Shown: positions 1-8,159 of the stretch, in pieces
Position numbering within the stretch: position 1 is the first letter of the stretch
Layout of the letters: each line of letters starts with the position of its first letter
From: Rhizobium indicum
GTDB taxonomy: Bacteria; Pseudomonadota; Alphaproteobacteria; Rhizobiales; Rhizobiaceae
Direction: 5' to 3'
Assembly (NCBI RefSeq): GCF_005862305.2
Contig: NZ_CP054022.1
Span: 992,001 to 1,056,000 of the forward strand
Length of the DNA: 64,000 bases
Program-made: the position numbers and the translations under genes
The notes under the pieces: model-generated
Told to the model about the DNA's origin: nothing
The model's database searches: none
The model's input: only the letters and a program-made list of their open reading frames with translations

Positions 1-136
1 TGGAACCTGCTCCGCGACCGCCAGGCTCGACAAGGCGCTTCACGAGCTCGGAGCGCTGCAACCGGCTGGACGTCGACCTGAAGTCGGACTAGAGACCGGT
101 CTTCGCAGTCGAAAACAGCCGGAAGGGGACAAGTGT

Positions 137-2053
137 ATGAAATGGATCGCCGGGCTTTTTCTGGCTCTGACAATGTCCGCCTTTGCTCACGCTCAGGAGG
201 CTCCACGACCCCAGAAGGTCGACGATCTCGTGCGGCTGCTACAGGATCCCGAGGTTCGGTCATGGCTAGAGAAAGCGCCCGGCCCGTCGTCGATAGCCGT
301 CGAGGAAGTCGACGCCGGGCTGGCGACATGGGAGGAGGCCACGCGAAGCCGGATTGATGGCGTCGTTCAGGCAGTCCCGAGAATTCCTGGCGAGTTCATG
401 GCCGCAGCTTTTCGCACGAGGGCGGACGCCTTGTCGCACGGAAAGCTGCCGGTGTTCGTCGTCTTCCTTGGGCTGACGGCGGTCGGACTTTTCGCCGAGT
501 GGATGTTCGCGCGGTTGAGACGACACGCGGAAGGGCTGCAGGAACGCCTGCTGGCGATCGGCGTCTTCGCGGCGGCCATGGGCGTGGTCTTCTTCGCATT
601 CGACTGGCCCGCCCGCCCACGCATCGTCCTCCTGGTTTGGCTGCTGGCACTCCTGGCATACCGTACGGTCGCCGCGCTCATCGAGGCGGCCGTACTCACG
701 TCCTCCGCTCGCAGGCGGGCGAAGGGCTTTGCCGGAGTTGCCGTGATCGCCATTGCCGCCGCAAGCCTCGGCCAGCCATTGTCGATCGACCCGGCGGCGA
801 CGGAGGCGATTTCGTTCTGCTTTTCGATCGCTCTCCTCGCTTTGGCCGTCGAGGGCGCCGTCTCCTCGTCCGAGAGACCCCTTGGCACGCGCATATCAAT
901 GTGCCTCGCCTTCGTCGTCATCTGGGCGCTCTGGTGCGTCGGTCTGCACGGTCTGTTCTGGCTGGGCGTCTATGCGATGGCCCTGCCCGCGGTACTGCGC
1001 TTCACCGGTCGCGCGGCGGCCGAAGCGTTTCCTTTCGAACCTGACAGCACGAAACGTGTTCTCCTTGTCCGCGGCAGCCGGGCCGTGGTCGTGGCGGCCG
1101 CGGCTGTGTGGCTGGCCCTCGTCTGGCGGTTCGATCCGAACTCCCTGGTCCACAGCGATCATGTGGTGGCCGCGATATCCTACGGGCTTCTGAAGAGCGT
1201 GGTCGTTCTGCTGCTCGCCGACCTCGCGTGGCATCTCGCGAGGTCGTGGATAGACAGAAGGCTCACCGTTTCGCCCGGCCTCGCTGTCGATGCATCTCAG
1301 GCGGCCCGGCAAGGACGGCTTCGGACGCTCCTGCCGATCTTCCGGAACGTGCTCGCCGTCATGGTGGCGGTTGTAGCCGGCCTGATCGTGCTGGCGGAAC
1401 TTGGCGTCGAGATCGGGCCTCTGATCGCAGGCGCCGGCATTTTCGGCGTCGCGCTCGGCTTCGGATCGCAGACGCTGGTGAAGGACGTCGTCAGCGGGGT
1501 CTTCTACCTTCTCGACGACGCCTTTCGCGTGGGCGAGTACATCCAGGCGAAGAGCTACAAGGGGACCGTCGAGGGGTTCAGCCTCCGGTCGGTGCGGCTG
1601 CGTCATCACCGCGGCCCGGTGTTCACCGTTCCGTTCGGCGAACTTGGAGCCGTCGAGAACATGAGCCGCGACTGGGTGATCGACAAGTTTCGGGTGAACG
1701 TCAGCTACGACGCGGACATTGAGAAGGCGCGCAAGCTCGCGAAAAAGATTGGGGAGGAGCTGAAGGCCGATCCGGAACTCGGGCCGCTCTTCATCGAGCC
1801 GTTGAAGATGAAGGGCGTCGAGGAGTTCGGTGACTACGGCATCGTCCTCAGCTTCGCGATGACCACAGTGCCGGGCATGCAGACCTACATCCGGCGCAAG
1901 GCATACGCGAAGATCCGCGAGGCGTTCAAGGCGAACGGCATCGACTTCGCGACGCCGTCGGTTCAAGTCGGCGGCGATGCCAGGGACAGCGCAGCGGCGG
2001 TCGCGACGGCGATCCGGACGCAGCAGGCCAAGGGGGTGGCGGAGGAGGCTTAG
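137..2053 (+). CDS. MscS-family mechanosensitive ion channel
   Basis: A 638-residue inner-membrane protein that probably gates ion efflux on hypo-osmotic shock. Residues 1-19 form a cleavable signal peptide (MKWIAGLFLALTMSAFAHA). About eight or more hydrophobic segments follow between residues 95 and 435. The pore-lining/beta-domain signature of MscS (IAGAGIFGVALGFGSQTLV, then KDVVSGVFYLLDDAFRVGEYI) lies near 425-475 and a cytoplasmic alpha/beta tail follows. It is far longer than E. coli MscS (286 aa), so it belongs to the large periplasm-extended class. The ATG is preceded by GGAAGGGGAC. It stands alone, and what it senses is inferred from the family only. Confidence 0.9.
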   Translation: MKWIAGLFLALTMSAFAHAQEAPRPQKVDDLVRLLQDPEVRSWLEKAPGPSSIAVEEVDAGLATWEEATRSRIDGVVQAVPRIPGEFMAAAFRTRADALSHGKLPVFVVFLGLTAVGLFAEWMFARLRRHAEGLQERLLAIGVFAAAMGVVFFAFDWPARPRIVLLVWLLALLAYRTVAALIEAAVLTSSARRRAKGFAGVAVIAIAAASLGQPLSIDPAATEAISFCFSIALLALAVEGAVSSSERPLGTRISMCLAFVVIWALWCVGLHGLFWLGVYAMALPAVLRFTGRAAAEAFPFEPDSTKRVLLVRGSRAVVVAAAAVWLALVWRFDPNSLVHSDHVVAAISYGLLKSVVVLLLADLAWHLARSWIDRRLTVSPGLAVDASQAARQGRLRTLLPIFRNVLAVMVAVVAGLIVLAELGVEIGPLIAGAGIFGVALGFGSQTLVKDVVSGVFYLLDDAFRVGEYIQAKSYKGTVEGFSLRSVRLRHHRGPVFTVPFGELGAVENMSRDWVIDKFRVNVSYDADIEKARKLAKKIGEELKADPELGPLFIEPLKMKGVEEFGDYGIVLSFAMTTVPGMQTYIRRKAYAKIREAFKANGIDFATPSVQVGGDARDSAAAVATAIRTQQAKGVAEEA

Positions 2054-2539
2054 TTGGCATGGCTGAGCGGAACCGCCTTCGGATCTCGGATGGATCGAAG
2101 CAGCCATAGAGTTGAACGCCACCCTCGCCGTTCGCTCGATCCGTTTCAAAAACAGTTATGACAAACCCGAGGACGGCGGCGGCCGGCTCCCGGAGGTGGC
2201 ACATCCGCGCGAGAGTTATCAGTCCATCCTTCGGAAAGGTCCGACTGATGTTAGAGGAGATATTGCGGGATTGTCGGGACCTCGTCGGTCAGCTCTCCAA
2301 CGAACGCCGCCAGGAGCTGGTTGTCCGCTACCCGCGTTTCAACAAAGGATTCGTCAAGCTGGCCGAGCGGCCCTACCAGACCGGGTTCGCCGCGCTCTCC
2401 GGCCCGCTGAATGTCGCCGTCGACCGCTTTCATTCATGGCTCAGAAGAATGCCGAGAACACGTTTCTCGACCGGGCTTCGGCTGTCTCTGACGTGGAAAC
2501 TCGGCTGTTGGCCGGCCTTCGCCTCGCTAGACGGAAATC
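2054..2539. other. No supported gene
   Basis: This stretch follows the channel gene. Several frames are open but none matches a family I recognise. A plus-strand frame from about 2251 (reading LEEILRDCRDLVGQLSNERR) looks helical, yet it has no clean start or end before it runs into the imuB/dnaE2 relic. Confidence 0.4.
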
Positions 2540-2672
2540 GACCACGCACAGTGCGCCAAGCTATGATCCAGCAAATGGTTCCTGCACGGGATTTTCGCAT
2601 GAGATATGCCGAGCTCCAGGTCACGACACATTTCTCGTTCCTGCGCGGGGCATCGTCGGCGGATGAGCTGTT
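2540..2672 (+). pseudogene. imuB 3' end / dnaE2 5' end relic
   Basis: A remnant of the junction between two genes of the SOS mutagenesis cassette. In one frame the sequence ends KWFLHGIFA and stop, the typical C-terminus of ImuB (Y-family polymerase-like). The stop overlaps an ATG at 2599 that opens MRYAELQVTTHFSFLRGASS followed by ADELFA, the N-terminus of error-prone polymerase DnaE2 (start of the PHP domain). Homology to DnaE2 stops after ADELFA at about 2670. The ImuB part is cut short upstream by a frame change near 2575. Neither gene can make a protein. The GCATGA stop/start overlap of the parent operon is still visible. Confidence 0.75.
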
Positions 2673-3395
2673 TGCCTCCCATTTCGAGCCTCACAAAGTA
2701 GAGTGGCGACACTGGTTAGTCCAGCGGATCGCTCTGGGTGCGACACGCATGATCTACTAACGCTCGGCGTTGATGATCGTCCAATCAAACCTGGAGTGCA
2801 TCTTCCGAAATTGAACTCAAGCTCAAGCTGTCTAGTGAAGCCCGAAGGCGCTTTTAGGTTCCGACCTGCTCGGAGAGGAGATCCGGGAGCAGCCATCGAG
2901 TCATTTCGGCTCGGAAATCGCAGGCTCGTGCAGCAGGCTTCTCACCGCGTGTCCGAAACGGTGGGACGCCGCGCCAGATACCCGTACGATCGACGCGCCA
3001 TTCTAGTTTTTGGTCGCAAATGCATGGTCTGACTTTGCTGCTGGTGGATCGCCTCGTCGGATCTGGCGACAAGGTAGAGGAGCTGACCGAGAGCGTCTAG
3101 CAAGGGATGCTCGCCGGATTGGCAAATAGCATCCCCGTAATACCAGCAGGCGTCCAGACAGGTCTTCATCGCGCCGACTAGGACGTCCCATGCCTCGGGC
3201 GCGCGTCCAATGGCCGATGCGGCCGAGCTGCTGTCGCGAGGGAATAGGTGCCGGGTTTTTCTAACATTGCGCCACCATCTTGATTCAGTCTCAACGCCCG
3301 TAGCGCGGCAAAATTGCCGCCATAGCGTAAGGCCACGCGATTGGAATGTTGGCACTCCGCCCTAATTTGATATCGACGTCTAGGAGGAGAACAGC
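2673..3395. other. Gap, mostly without recognisable genes
   Basis: This is the scar region beyond the dnaE2 fragment. I see no mobile-element ends. The only candidate is the minus-strand frame listed separately at 2942-3355. Confidence 0.4.
2942..3355 (-). CDS. Possible small hypothetical protein (doubtful)
   Basis: A 137-codon minus-strand frame. Its middle part (EAWDVLVGAMKTCLDACWYY, then GDAICQSGEHPLLDALGQLL) looks like a genuine helical protein, but both ends look like non-coding sequence and I see no clear ribosome binding site. It may be a fragment of a lost gene. No function can be assigned. Confidence 0.25.
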   Translation of the reverse strand: MPTFQSRGLTLWRQFCRATGVETESRWWRNVRKTRHLFPRDSSSAASAIGRAPEAWDVLVGAMKTCLDACWYYGDAICQSGEHPLLDALGQLLYLVARSDEAIHQQQSQTMHLRPKTRMARRSYGYLARRPTVSDTR

Positions 3396-3653
3396 ATGGC
3401 GACCATCACCTATCATGTCAGCGAGCACGACGGCGGCTTCGGCTACCGTCTGGGAGACGTCTGGTCGGAGACCTATCCGGACCACGATAGCGCGCTCGCT
3501 GCCGCCAAGTCGGCGGCCCAGCGTCAGCACATTGAAGGCCGCGATGCCGAAATTTCATATCAGCTCGCCGACGGTCGGTGGCAGACGGAACATGCCGATG
3601 GCGGCGACCGCCCCGATACGGAGGTTGTCGACGACGAACAGGGGAACGGGTGA
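3396..3653 (+). CDS. DUF2188-like small protein
   Basis: An 85-residue soluble protein. The N-terminal 60 residues follow the pattern of DUF2188: ITYHVSEHDGGFGYRLGDVW, then an H-D-S-A-L-A-A-A-K helix and an aromatic C-terminal strand. The function of this family is unknown; it is common beside stress genes in rhizobia. The start is well supported by AGGAGGAGAACAGC before the ATG. Its TGA overlaps the ATG of a decayed GFA gene (TGATG), so the two once formed a translationally coupled pair. Confidence 0.75.
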   Translation: MATITYHVSEHDGGFGYRLGDVWSETYPDHDSALAAAKSAAQRQHIEGRDAEISYQLADGRWQTEHADGGDRPDTEVVDDEQGNG

Positions 3654-3893
3654 TGGGCGTCCTGACCGGATTCTAACTCTGCGGTAACGTACACATCGCC
3701 GTCCGCGGCGACCCAACCCGGATCGGCATATGTCGCTGCACGGACTGCCGGCAGGAGAGCGGTTCCGCATTCGCCTACTTCGCCATATGGCCGGCCGATC
3801 AGGGAGAGCGAAGGCGACACCATCGCCTGTGGCAGGCGCCGATTCTGTCGGAGCGCGGTCGCGCATGTACTCCGCGGACGAGAATGAAAGCCG
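3653..3893 (+). pseudogene. GFA-family gene remnant (glutathione-dependent formaldehyde-activating-like)
   Basis: Frame 3653 reads MGVLTGF, a TAA stop, then LCGNVHIAVRGDPTRIGICR and CTDCRQESGSAFAYFAIWP. This is the zinc-binding N-terminal half of GFA proteins (LTGGCLCG...CHCTDCR...). The stop replaces the first part of the GGCLCG motif. After about residue 55 the expected second CxxC (FCPRCGS) is lost to frame changes, leaving only CTPRTR. The gene is dead. It is coupled to DUF2188 by a one-base overlap. Confidence 0.75.
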
Positions 3894-4063
3894 AGATCAA
3901 GACCGGCTGCGACTTCTTACACGACCGAGGGGCTGCCTGGCACCTTCCAACCTCCCATCTCGCAACACAAAAACATGATGAGAACAACGCAATTGGGACC
4001 ATTCGACATGCTGCGCGTTGCTGGGGTGCGGAGATCACAGCCAAGCCTGTTGAGGATTGGAGC

Positions 4064-4305
4064 ATGACTTGCTTTATCTGCGCCGCCTGCGGCGCTCAGT
4101 TCAGCGAAAGATCTGAGCCGCCGCGAGCCTGCCCGTCTGCGAAGACGACCGTCAGTTCGTGCCCGAGTCGGGGTAGAGGTGGACGGATATGGAGGCAATC
4201 AGCCTGACACACAGTGGAACCAAGAAGCGCAGGGTGTTCACTGCCTGCAGATTACGCCTGCCTTTGCAATTGGCCAACGCGCCTTCCAACAGTCAAGGCG
4301 GATAT
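4064..4305 (+). pseudogene. MBL-fold hydrolase N-terminal remnant
   Basis: It opens MTCFICAACGAQF...PPRACP, then a frame change, then CEDDRQFVPESG, a TAG stop and RWTDMEAISLTHSGT. This matches the N-terminal zinc ribbon (CxxC...CPxC) that precedes some metallo-beta-lactamase-fold hydrolases. A further frame change leads to LQITPAFAIGQRAF, also typical of that family. The body with the HxHxDH motif is absent. At least two frameshifts and one in-frame TAG sit where a Gln codon is expected. Confidence 0.65.
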
Positions 4306-4418
4306 GCGGAGCGGGTAGCGTAGCCGGCTCGCCTCGGTCGGCCTGGATCGCGTCGTCGGAAGAACCGCCCTCATCTCCTCCGCACAGGCAGATTTATTCA
4401 AGAATCAGCAGTGCGAGT

Positions 4419-4443
4419 GGAACGTAACAGCCAAGGCAAAGTT
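4419..4443 (+). promoter_or_regulatory. EcfG-type general stress promoter (sigma gene)
   Basis: GGAAC (4419-4423), 16 bases, AGTT (4440-4443), about 25 bases before the ECF sigma gene. It fits the alphaproteobacterial general-stress pattern GGAAC-N16/17-cGTT except for the first -10 base. It implies autoregulation or control by another EcfG sigma factor. Confidence 0.5.
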
Positions 4444-4468
4444 CACCCCCAATTAGAGGAGGACGCCA

Positions 4469-4966
4469 ATGCTCAATGATGATCGCCCGGGTTTTACCGA
4501 CGCGGAACTGCTTGATAATATGCCGGCTCTCCGAAGTTTTGCCAGACGCTTCCACAGCTCGGCGAGCGATATCGATGACCTCGTTCAGGAAACGCTTGCC
4601 AAAGCGATCGCGCATTCCGGGAAGTTTCAGCCTGGCACCCGGCTGCGCTCCTGGCTGTTTACCATCATGCGCAATACCTTCTGCAGCAAATTTAAAATAT
4701 CTAAACGAGAACGGGTCGGTGGGATCGAAGATTCCGCCGCTTCGGCTTCGCTCCCGCCATCGCAAATCTGGGAGGTGCGCGGACACGAGCTGGAGGTCGC
4801 GATCTCTACCTTGCCGGACAACTATCGAACCGCCGTTGACCTGGTGCTTATTCAGGGTGTCAGTTACGAAGCCGCTGCAGACCGGTGCGGCGTTCCGATC
4901 GGGACAATCAAGAGTCGGGTTAACCGGGGCCGCCATCATCTGACGAGGGTCCTCGACAGCGAGTGA
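4469..4966 (+). CDS. ECF RNA polymerase sigma factor (EcfG-like)
   Basis: A 165-residue sigma factor. Region sigma2 spans about 15-85 (SDIDDLVQETLAKAI, RSWLFTIMRNTF) and sigma4 about 105-160 (LPDNYRTAVDLVLIQGVSYE, GVPIGTIKSRVNRGR). The sequence resembles the EcfG/RpoE2 general-stress group of Alphaproteobacteria. No nepR or phyR gene lies beside it, so it may be an accessory paralogue controlled from elsewhere. The ATG follows AGAGGAGGACGCCA. An EcfG-type promoter lies just upstream. Genes with matching promoters are scattered to about 34 kb, and they are candidate targets. Confidence 0.88.
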   Translation: MLNDDRPGFTDAELLDNMPALRSFARRFHSSASDIDDLVQETLAKAIAHSGKFQPGTRLRSWLFTIMRNTFCSKFKISKRERVGGIEDSAASASLPPSQIWEVRGHELEVAISTLPDNYRTAVDLVLIQGVSYEAAADRCGVPIGTIKSRVNRGRHHLTRVLDSE

Positions 4967-4967
4967 T

Positions 4968-5354
4968 CTAGTGGTATTCGGCAGGCCTCTGGCCGAACAA
5001 TGCTTCCGCGATCTTTCCCAATTCGGTCGGCTTCTCGCAAAGCGCGAAGCCTGTGAACTTCACGGGAATTACCGACGGGTCGAAAGCTGTGGCGAATACA
5101 AACGGGATATCGCGACGCTCAAGCTCCTCCGCGACCGGAAATACGAACTCGCCCTCCAGGTGAACATCAAGGATTGCCGCGTCGATCTCCTCATTCTCGA
5201 CCAGATCCAGGGCGGCGGTCACACCGGCGGCCGGACCGATAACTGTTGCGCCGGCTTTCTCAAGCTTCCGCCGTGTCTCATCCGCCAGAAAATATTCGTC
5301 TTCGACGATCAGTACGCGCTTTCCTGCAAAGAGCTCGATGGCTAAATTTTCCAA
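4968..5354 (-). CDS. Single-domain response regulator
   Basis: A 128-residue receiver with no output domain. The acidic pocket (VEDEYFLADE), the phospho-acceptor Asp in AAILDVHLEGE, the switch Thr/Ser in FVFATAFD and the Lys in LCEKPTE are all visible. Such receivers usually work as phospho-sinks or partners of HWE kinases. A TTG start is chosen because AGAGGAGCGAGGC sits directly before it and no in-frame ATG precedes the receiver fold. It converges with the sigma gene, with two bases between the stops. Confidence 0.85.
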   Translation of the reverse strand: MENLAIELFAGKRVLIVEDEYFLADETRRKLEKAGATVIGPAAGVTAALDLVENEEIDAAILDVHLEGEFVFPVAEELERRDIPFVFATAFDPSVIPVKFTGFALCEKPTELGKIAEALFGQRPAEYH

Positions 5355-5455
5355 AGCCTCGCTCCTCTGACCTCATTGTGACGGACCGGGATAGATGATT
5401 TGGGCGCAGAAAGGCGAGTGTTGTAGCAGGCATTCCGGGGGTATCAACCTAGCAA

Positions 5456-5707
5456 TCATTCGACTTGCTTGATTGAACCGGTCCGGCCGGAGCCACGCGA
5501 TTTGCCACCCATCCTATCCGTTTTAGCCCCGGCTTGGACGTGACCGTCGTCAACTGCTTGCGTTACCTGAGGCAGGGAACTGCCTGTCTTCGATTCCGCT
5601 TCGGCTTCCTGCCAGTGCTGCTCATGCCGTCCATCCGGCTTGCCCTCCCTTTCCCATTTTGCGTGAGCCAGCTGGCGGACTGCTTCTTCGCGACCGTTTG
5701 ACATCAT
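5456..5707 (-). CDS. DUF2934 protein
   Basis: An 83-residue basic protein with the DUF2934 core (REEAVRQLAHAKWEREGKPD, GRHEQHWQEAE) at residues 5-36 and a low-complexity tail. The family is rhizobial and its function is unknown. Two ATG codons in a row follow AAGGAGACGC, so the start is at 5707 and the longer open frame upstream is not used. A GGAAC-N16-TGTT promoter candidate lies about 30 bases upstream. Confidence 0.75.
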   Translation of the reverse strand: MMSNGREEAVRQLAHAKWEREGKPDGRHEQHWQEAEAESKTGSSLPQVTQAVDDGHVQAGAKTDRMGGKSRGSGRTGSIKQVE

Positions 5708-5737
5708 GCGTCTCCTTGATCCGATTGGAACCAACCC

Positions 5738-5762
5738 AACATGCCGGAGCGGCGAATGTTCC
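5738..5762 (-). promoter_or_regulatory. EcfG-type promoter candidate (DUF2934 gene)
   Basis: On the minus strand: GGAAC (5762-5758), 16 bases, TGTT (5741-5738). A start site near 5731 would place a short leader before the DUF2934 ribosome binding site. Confidence 0.5.
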
Positions 5763-5833
5763 CGGCGCTTCCAAAGAGGGCTGGAACATTTGGAGAGCCG
5801 GAGGTTGGCTCTTTGAAAACCAGGAGAATATCG

Positions 5834-6038
5834 ATGAACGGAACCGAGTGGGCGCTGCTTTCGGGACGCTGACACTCATGTGCTGGTTGGGAGCGGGTCT
5901 TGTTGCGGGGATACTCGACGCCAAATATGGATCCCGGAATAAAGAAACGCGGAAGGCTCCGAATTCGTCATGCTCGGTCTGGCTGCCCTTGGCCCCGTTT
6001 CAGCCTTCGCAATGGCCGCGGAAATAGTATCGTTATGA
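5834..6038 (+). pseudogene. Small two-helix membrane protein, frameshifted twice
   Basis: A good ribosome binding site (AGGAGAATATCG) leads to MNGTEWALLS. The hydrophobic reading then continues in a second frame as GTLTLMCWLGAGLVAGILDA-KYGSRNKETRK, and in a third frame as GSEFVMLGLAALGPVSAFAM-AAEIVSL and stop. Joined, they would give a protein of about 67 residues with two transmembrane segments and a basic loop. Frame changes fall near 5863 and 5955. I do not recognise the family. GGAAC-N15-GGTT is present at 5783-5806, divergent from the DUF2934 promoter. Confidence 0.55.
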
Positions 6039-6145
6039 AATCGGCCCGACGGTGATGAAAAGACCCACCAGATCATCTCACATCTTCATTTCGACGTCAG
6101 CCCCGTGGCGAGCGCCGCAGTCGGCCACGCTGCGGCAAAGGATTT

Positions 6146-6170
6146 GGAACTTCCGGATCCGGTCGCGGTT
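6146..6170 (+). promoter_or_regulatory. EcfG-type promoter (DUF982 gene)
   Basis: GGAAC (6146-6150), 16 bases, GGTT (6167-6170), about 68 bases before the DUF982 start and 27 before a tiny upstream ORF. Confidence 0.55.
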
Positions 6171-6196
6171 GGTGCGGTTCACTCCTAGGGAGGTTT

Positions 6197-6229
6197 ATGA
6201 TGACGAATTCGAACCACCAGTCGCAGTGA
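6197..6229 (+). CDS. Possible leader peptide (10 aa)
   Basis: ATGATG after CTAGGGAGGTTT encodes MMTNSNHQSQ and stop. It ends eight bases before the DUF982 ATG and lies inside the transcript predicted from the promoter at 6146. Its ribosome binding site is stronger than that of the following gene, so translational coupling is possible. It could equally be chance. Confidence 0.3.
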   Translation: MMTNSNHQSQ

Positions 6230-6237
6230 GGAATGAC

Positions 6238-6498
6238 ATGGACAAGGTGATCGAGGTAGATTTCAAGGTGACATGGCAGGCACCCGTTTTTGTCAGGATT
6301 GGCAACGGCTTCCGGGAACGCGTGGATGGGCCGGACGCCGCGCTCGAGGCGCTTGCCCATCGGTGGCCCGAATGCCGAAGCGAGGTCTATGGCGAAGCAA
6401 AGCTTCGCTGTCTTGAGGCGCTCGTTCAGCATGGCAGTGCGGAGACCGCACGAAGCCGCTTTATCGAGGCCGCCATCGCAGCAGGCGTCTTTGCGTGA
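6238..6498 (+). CDS. DUF982 protein
   Basis: An 86-residue protein of the Rhizobiales-restricted DUF982 family. The hallmarks are visible: a strand with PVFVRIGNGFRERVDGPDAA, then LEALAHRWPECRSEVYGEAK and a C-terminal helix ending RSRFIEAAIAAGVFA. The function is unknown; members are abundant on symbiotic plasmids. The start at 6238 is chosen for GAGG six bases upstream and because the family begins here. An EcfG-type promoter suggests stress induction. Confidence 0.82.
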   Translation: MDKVIEVDFKVTWQAPVFVRIGNGFRERVDGPDAALEALAHRWPECRSEVYGEAKLRCLEALVQHGSAETARSRFIEAAIAAGVFA

Positions 6499-6555
6499 GC
6501 GGTCACATGCCGCGATGTTTAAATACTCTGCCGCCAATTCGTTCGGTAAACGCGG

Positions 6556-6939
6556 TCAGGTCTGAAACGCCTTCAGCGCCTCGACAAGTCGTTTCGGGTC
6601 CGTCGGCTTTCCAATGTTGGCGACACCGGCAAGCACCGGGTGGGCTGCAAGCTCGGTGGCATGGACTGCACTGGCGAGGACGAACGGAACCCCCAATGCT
6701 TTCAACTGAAGAGCGACGGGCGTGACTTTCTCGCCAACGAGATTGAAATCCAGGACCGCTGCATGGGGGCGCTCCTCGCTGACCAGATCAAGAGCATGAT
6801 CGACCGATGCAGCCGGCCCCAACACCCGGAACCCTTCGTCGATCAAGGCCGCCTTGAGTTCCATTGCAATCAGCACTTCGTCTTCTACGACCAGGACGCA
6901 TCTTCTGCCTTCAACATCGATTTCCGCAGGGTCGTCCAT
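6556..6939 (-). CDS. Single-domain response regulator
   Basis: A 127-residue receiver with VEDEVLIAMELKAAL, phospho-acceptor in AAVLDFNLVGEK, and the conserved Lys in NIGKPTDPK. No output domain. The start lies seven bases after the kinase stop codon, whose TGA is part of the ribosome binding site (TGAGGACAG), so the pair is translationally coupled and the receiver is the likely phosphorylation partner of that kinase. Confidence 0.85.
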   Translation of the reverse strand: MDDPAEIDVEGRRCVLVVEDEVLIAMELKAALIDEGFRVLGPAASVDHALDLVSEERPHAAVLDFNLVGEKVTPVALQLKALGVPFVLASAVHATELAAHPVLAGVANIGKPTDPKRLVEALKAFQT

Positions 6940-6945
6940 CTGTCC

Positions 6946-7923
6946 TCACAGCGGGATTTTGATCGTGGCTGACAAACCATCCGGATCGTATTTTAGTTCC
7001 ACCTTTCCGCCGAGATGAGCGGATGTGCCCTCGATCAACTCGGTGCCATAACCCCGGCGCTGAGGCGGCGCGACAGGTAACCCGTTCTTTTCCTGCCACT
7101 TGCAGACAAGAAAGGTCCGGCCTCTCGGACCAGACTCGAGTGCCCATGCAACGTAGATCTGCCCATCGGGAACGGACAAGGCGCCGTATTTCACGGCATT
7201 GGTACCGAGTTCATGGAATATCATGCCGACCGCAAGAACCTTGGAACTGGCAAGGGTCACCGCCGGGCCGTCGCAATGAAGATGGTCAACACCGGGCTCG
7301 CCAACGGATTGCCGCAGCAGTACTTCAAAATCAATTGTCTGATCGGTAGACGCGATTTCCTGCGCCCGAAGCGTGACCTCAAACCGTCCGAGGAAGATGT
7401 CGCGATATTCGGCGGCAGTGCGATCCTCGGTTTGCGTATGCATGGCGATCGAGCGCATTACCGCAAACAGGTTCTTCAGGCGGTGCCATGTCTCCGCGAT
7501 GACGAAATCTCTCTCCGCGTCTTGGCGCCGGCGCTCGGTGACATCATCGAAGAGAATGAGGATGTTCGTGCTGTTATTATCGGGATGAATGAGACGACGC
7601 GCATCGACGAGAAACGTCCGCTTCCCGATTGCGGCAAAGTCGTGTGTCACTTCAAAGCCGATAACGGCGGCGGCTTTTGGGATCACCGTCGCGATCAGGT
7701 GCCGGAGTTCGGCAATATCCCATTGACCGTTTCCTAGACCAAAGAAATTTTGCCCCAAGATGTCGTCCCGCTCGACCTCGAAGGTCCGCACGAATGCATT
7801 ATTGGCGCTCGTCAGACAGAGATTATGATCCAGTACGACAATCGGCTGGGTCATCGTATCGACGATGCCCTGGGCCTGCACGTGTCCGCTTTTCAACAAG
7901 CGGTAAAGGTCTTCCAGGATCAT
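6946..7923 (-). CDS. PAS-containing HWE-family sensor histidine kinase
   Basis: A 325-residue soluble kinase without membrane segments. A PAS domain occupies about residues 15-130 (IVDTMTQPIVVLDHNLCLTS, FFGLGNGQW). The HWE dimerisation/phosphotransfer region follows, with His147 in ETWHRLKNLFAVMRS. The ATPase has an N box FHELGTNAVKYGALS and the W-x-E element CKWQEKNG, and the G2-like RGYGTELIEG is present. The ATG at 7923 is preferred over an upstream TTG because the family begins MxLEDLYRLLxSGHVQAQG. It is followed by a coupled receiver gene. These kinases commonly feed general-stress or light signalling; the signal here is unknown. Confidence 0.88.
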   Translation of the reverse strand: MILEDLYRLLKSGHVQAQGIVDTMTQPIVVLDHNLCLTSANNAFVRTFEVERDDILGQNFFGLGNGQWDIAELRHLIATVIPKAAAVIGFEVTHDFAAIGKRTFLVDARRLIHPDNNSTNILILFDDVTERRRQDAERDFVIAETWHRLKNLFAVMRSIAMHTQTEDRTAAEYRDIFLGRFEVTLRAQEIASTDQTIDFEVLLRQSVGEPGVDHLHCDGPAVTLASSKVLAVGMIFHELGTNAVKYGALSVPDGQIYVAWALESGPRGRTFLVCKWQEKNGLPVAPPQRRGYGTELIEGTSAHLGGKVELKYDPDGLSATIKIPL

Positions 7924-8114
7924 CTCCGCCCTGTTCCCTCGGCAGAAAGTTGCACGGTCTTGTGGTCGTTTTCGCGCGTTCGACAACAGAAACTAGGGTG
8001 ATAGGCCTGTTGTGCAAGGGGTTCGTCACACTTCTAGAGTGACGGCGCCTGCGCTCCTGCGTTGATGGCATTAGCCGGCTGGAGGGGGCCCTTTGCGTAA
8101 GGCGCATAAAACAG

Positions 8115-8137
8115 AAGGCCGCCAACGAGGCGGCCTT
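8115..8137 (-). terminator. Rho-independent terminator after DUF892 gene
   Basis: Stem AAGGCCGCC / GGCGGCCTT with loop AACGA. On the minus strand it is followed by TTCTGTTTT, 23 bases after the DUF892 stop. Confidence 0.75.
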
Positions 8138-8159
8138 TGCATGATTATCGTTCGGACGC

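Noticed and set aside
1..95. Possible 3' end of an upstream gene at the window edge
   Set aside because: All three plus frames are open for some length but none shows a recognisable C-terminus, so no partial gene is called.
896..2149. 417-codon minus-strand frame opposite the MscS gene
   Set aside because: Composition is that of a mirror frame of a GC-rich gene (rich in R, H, D, G), with no known domain.
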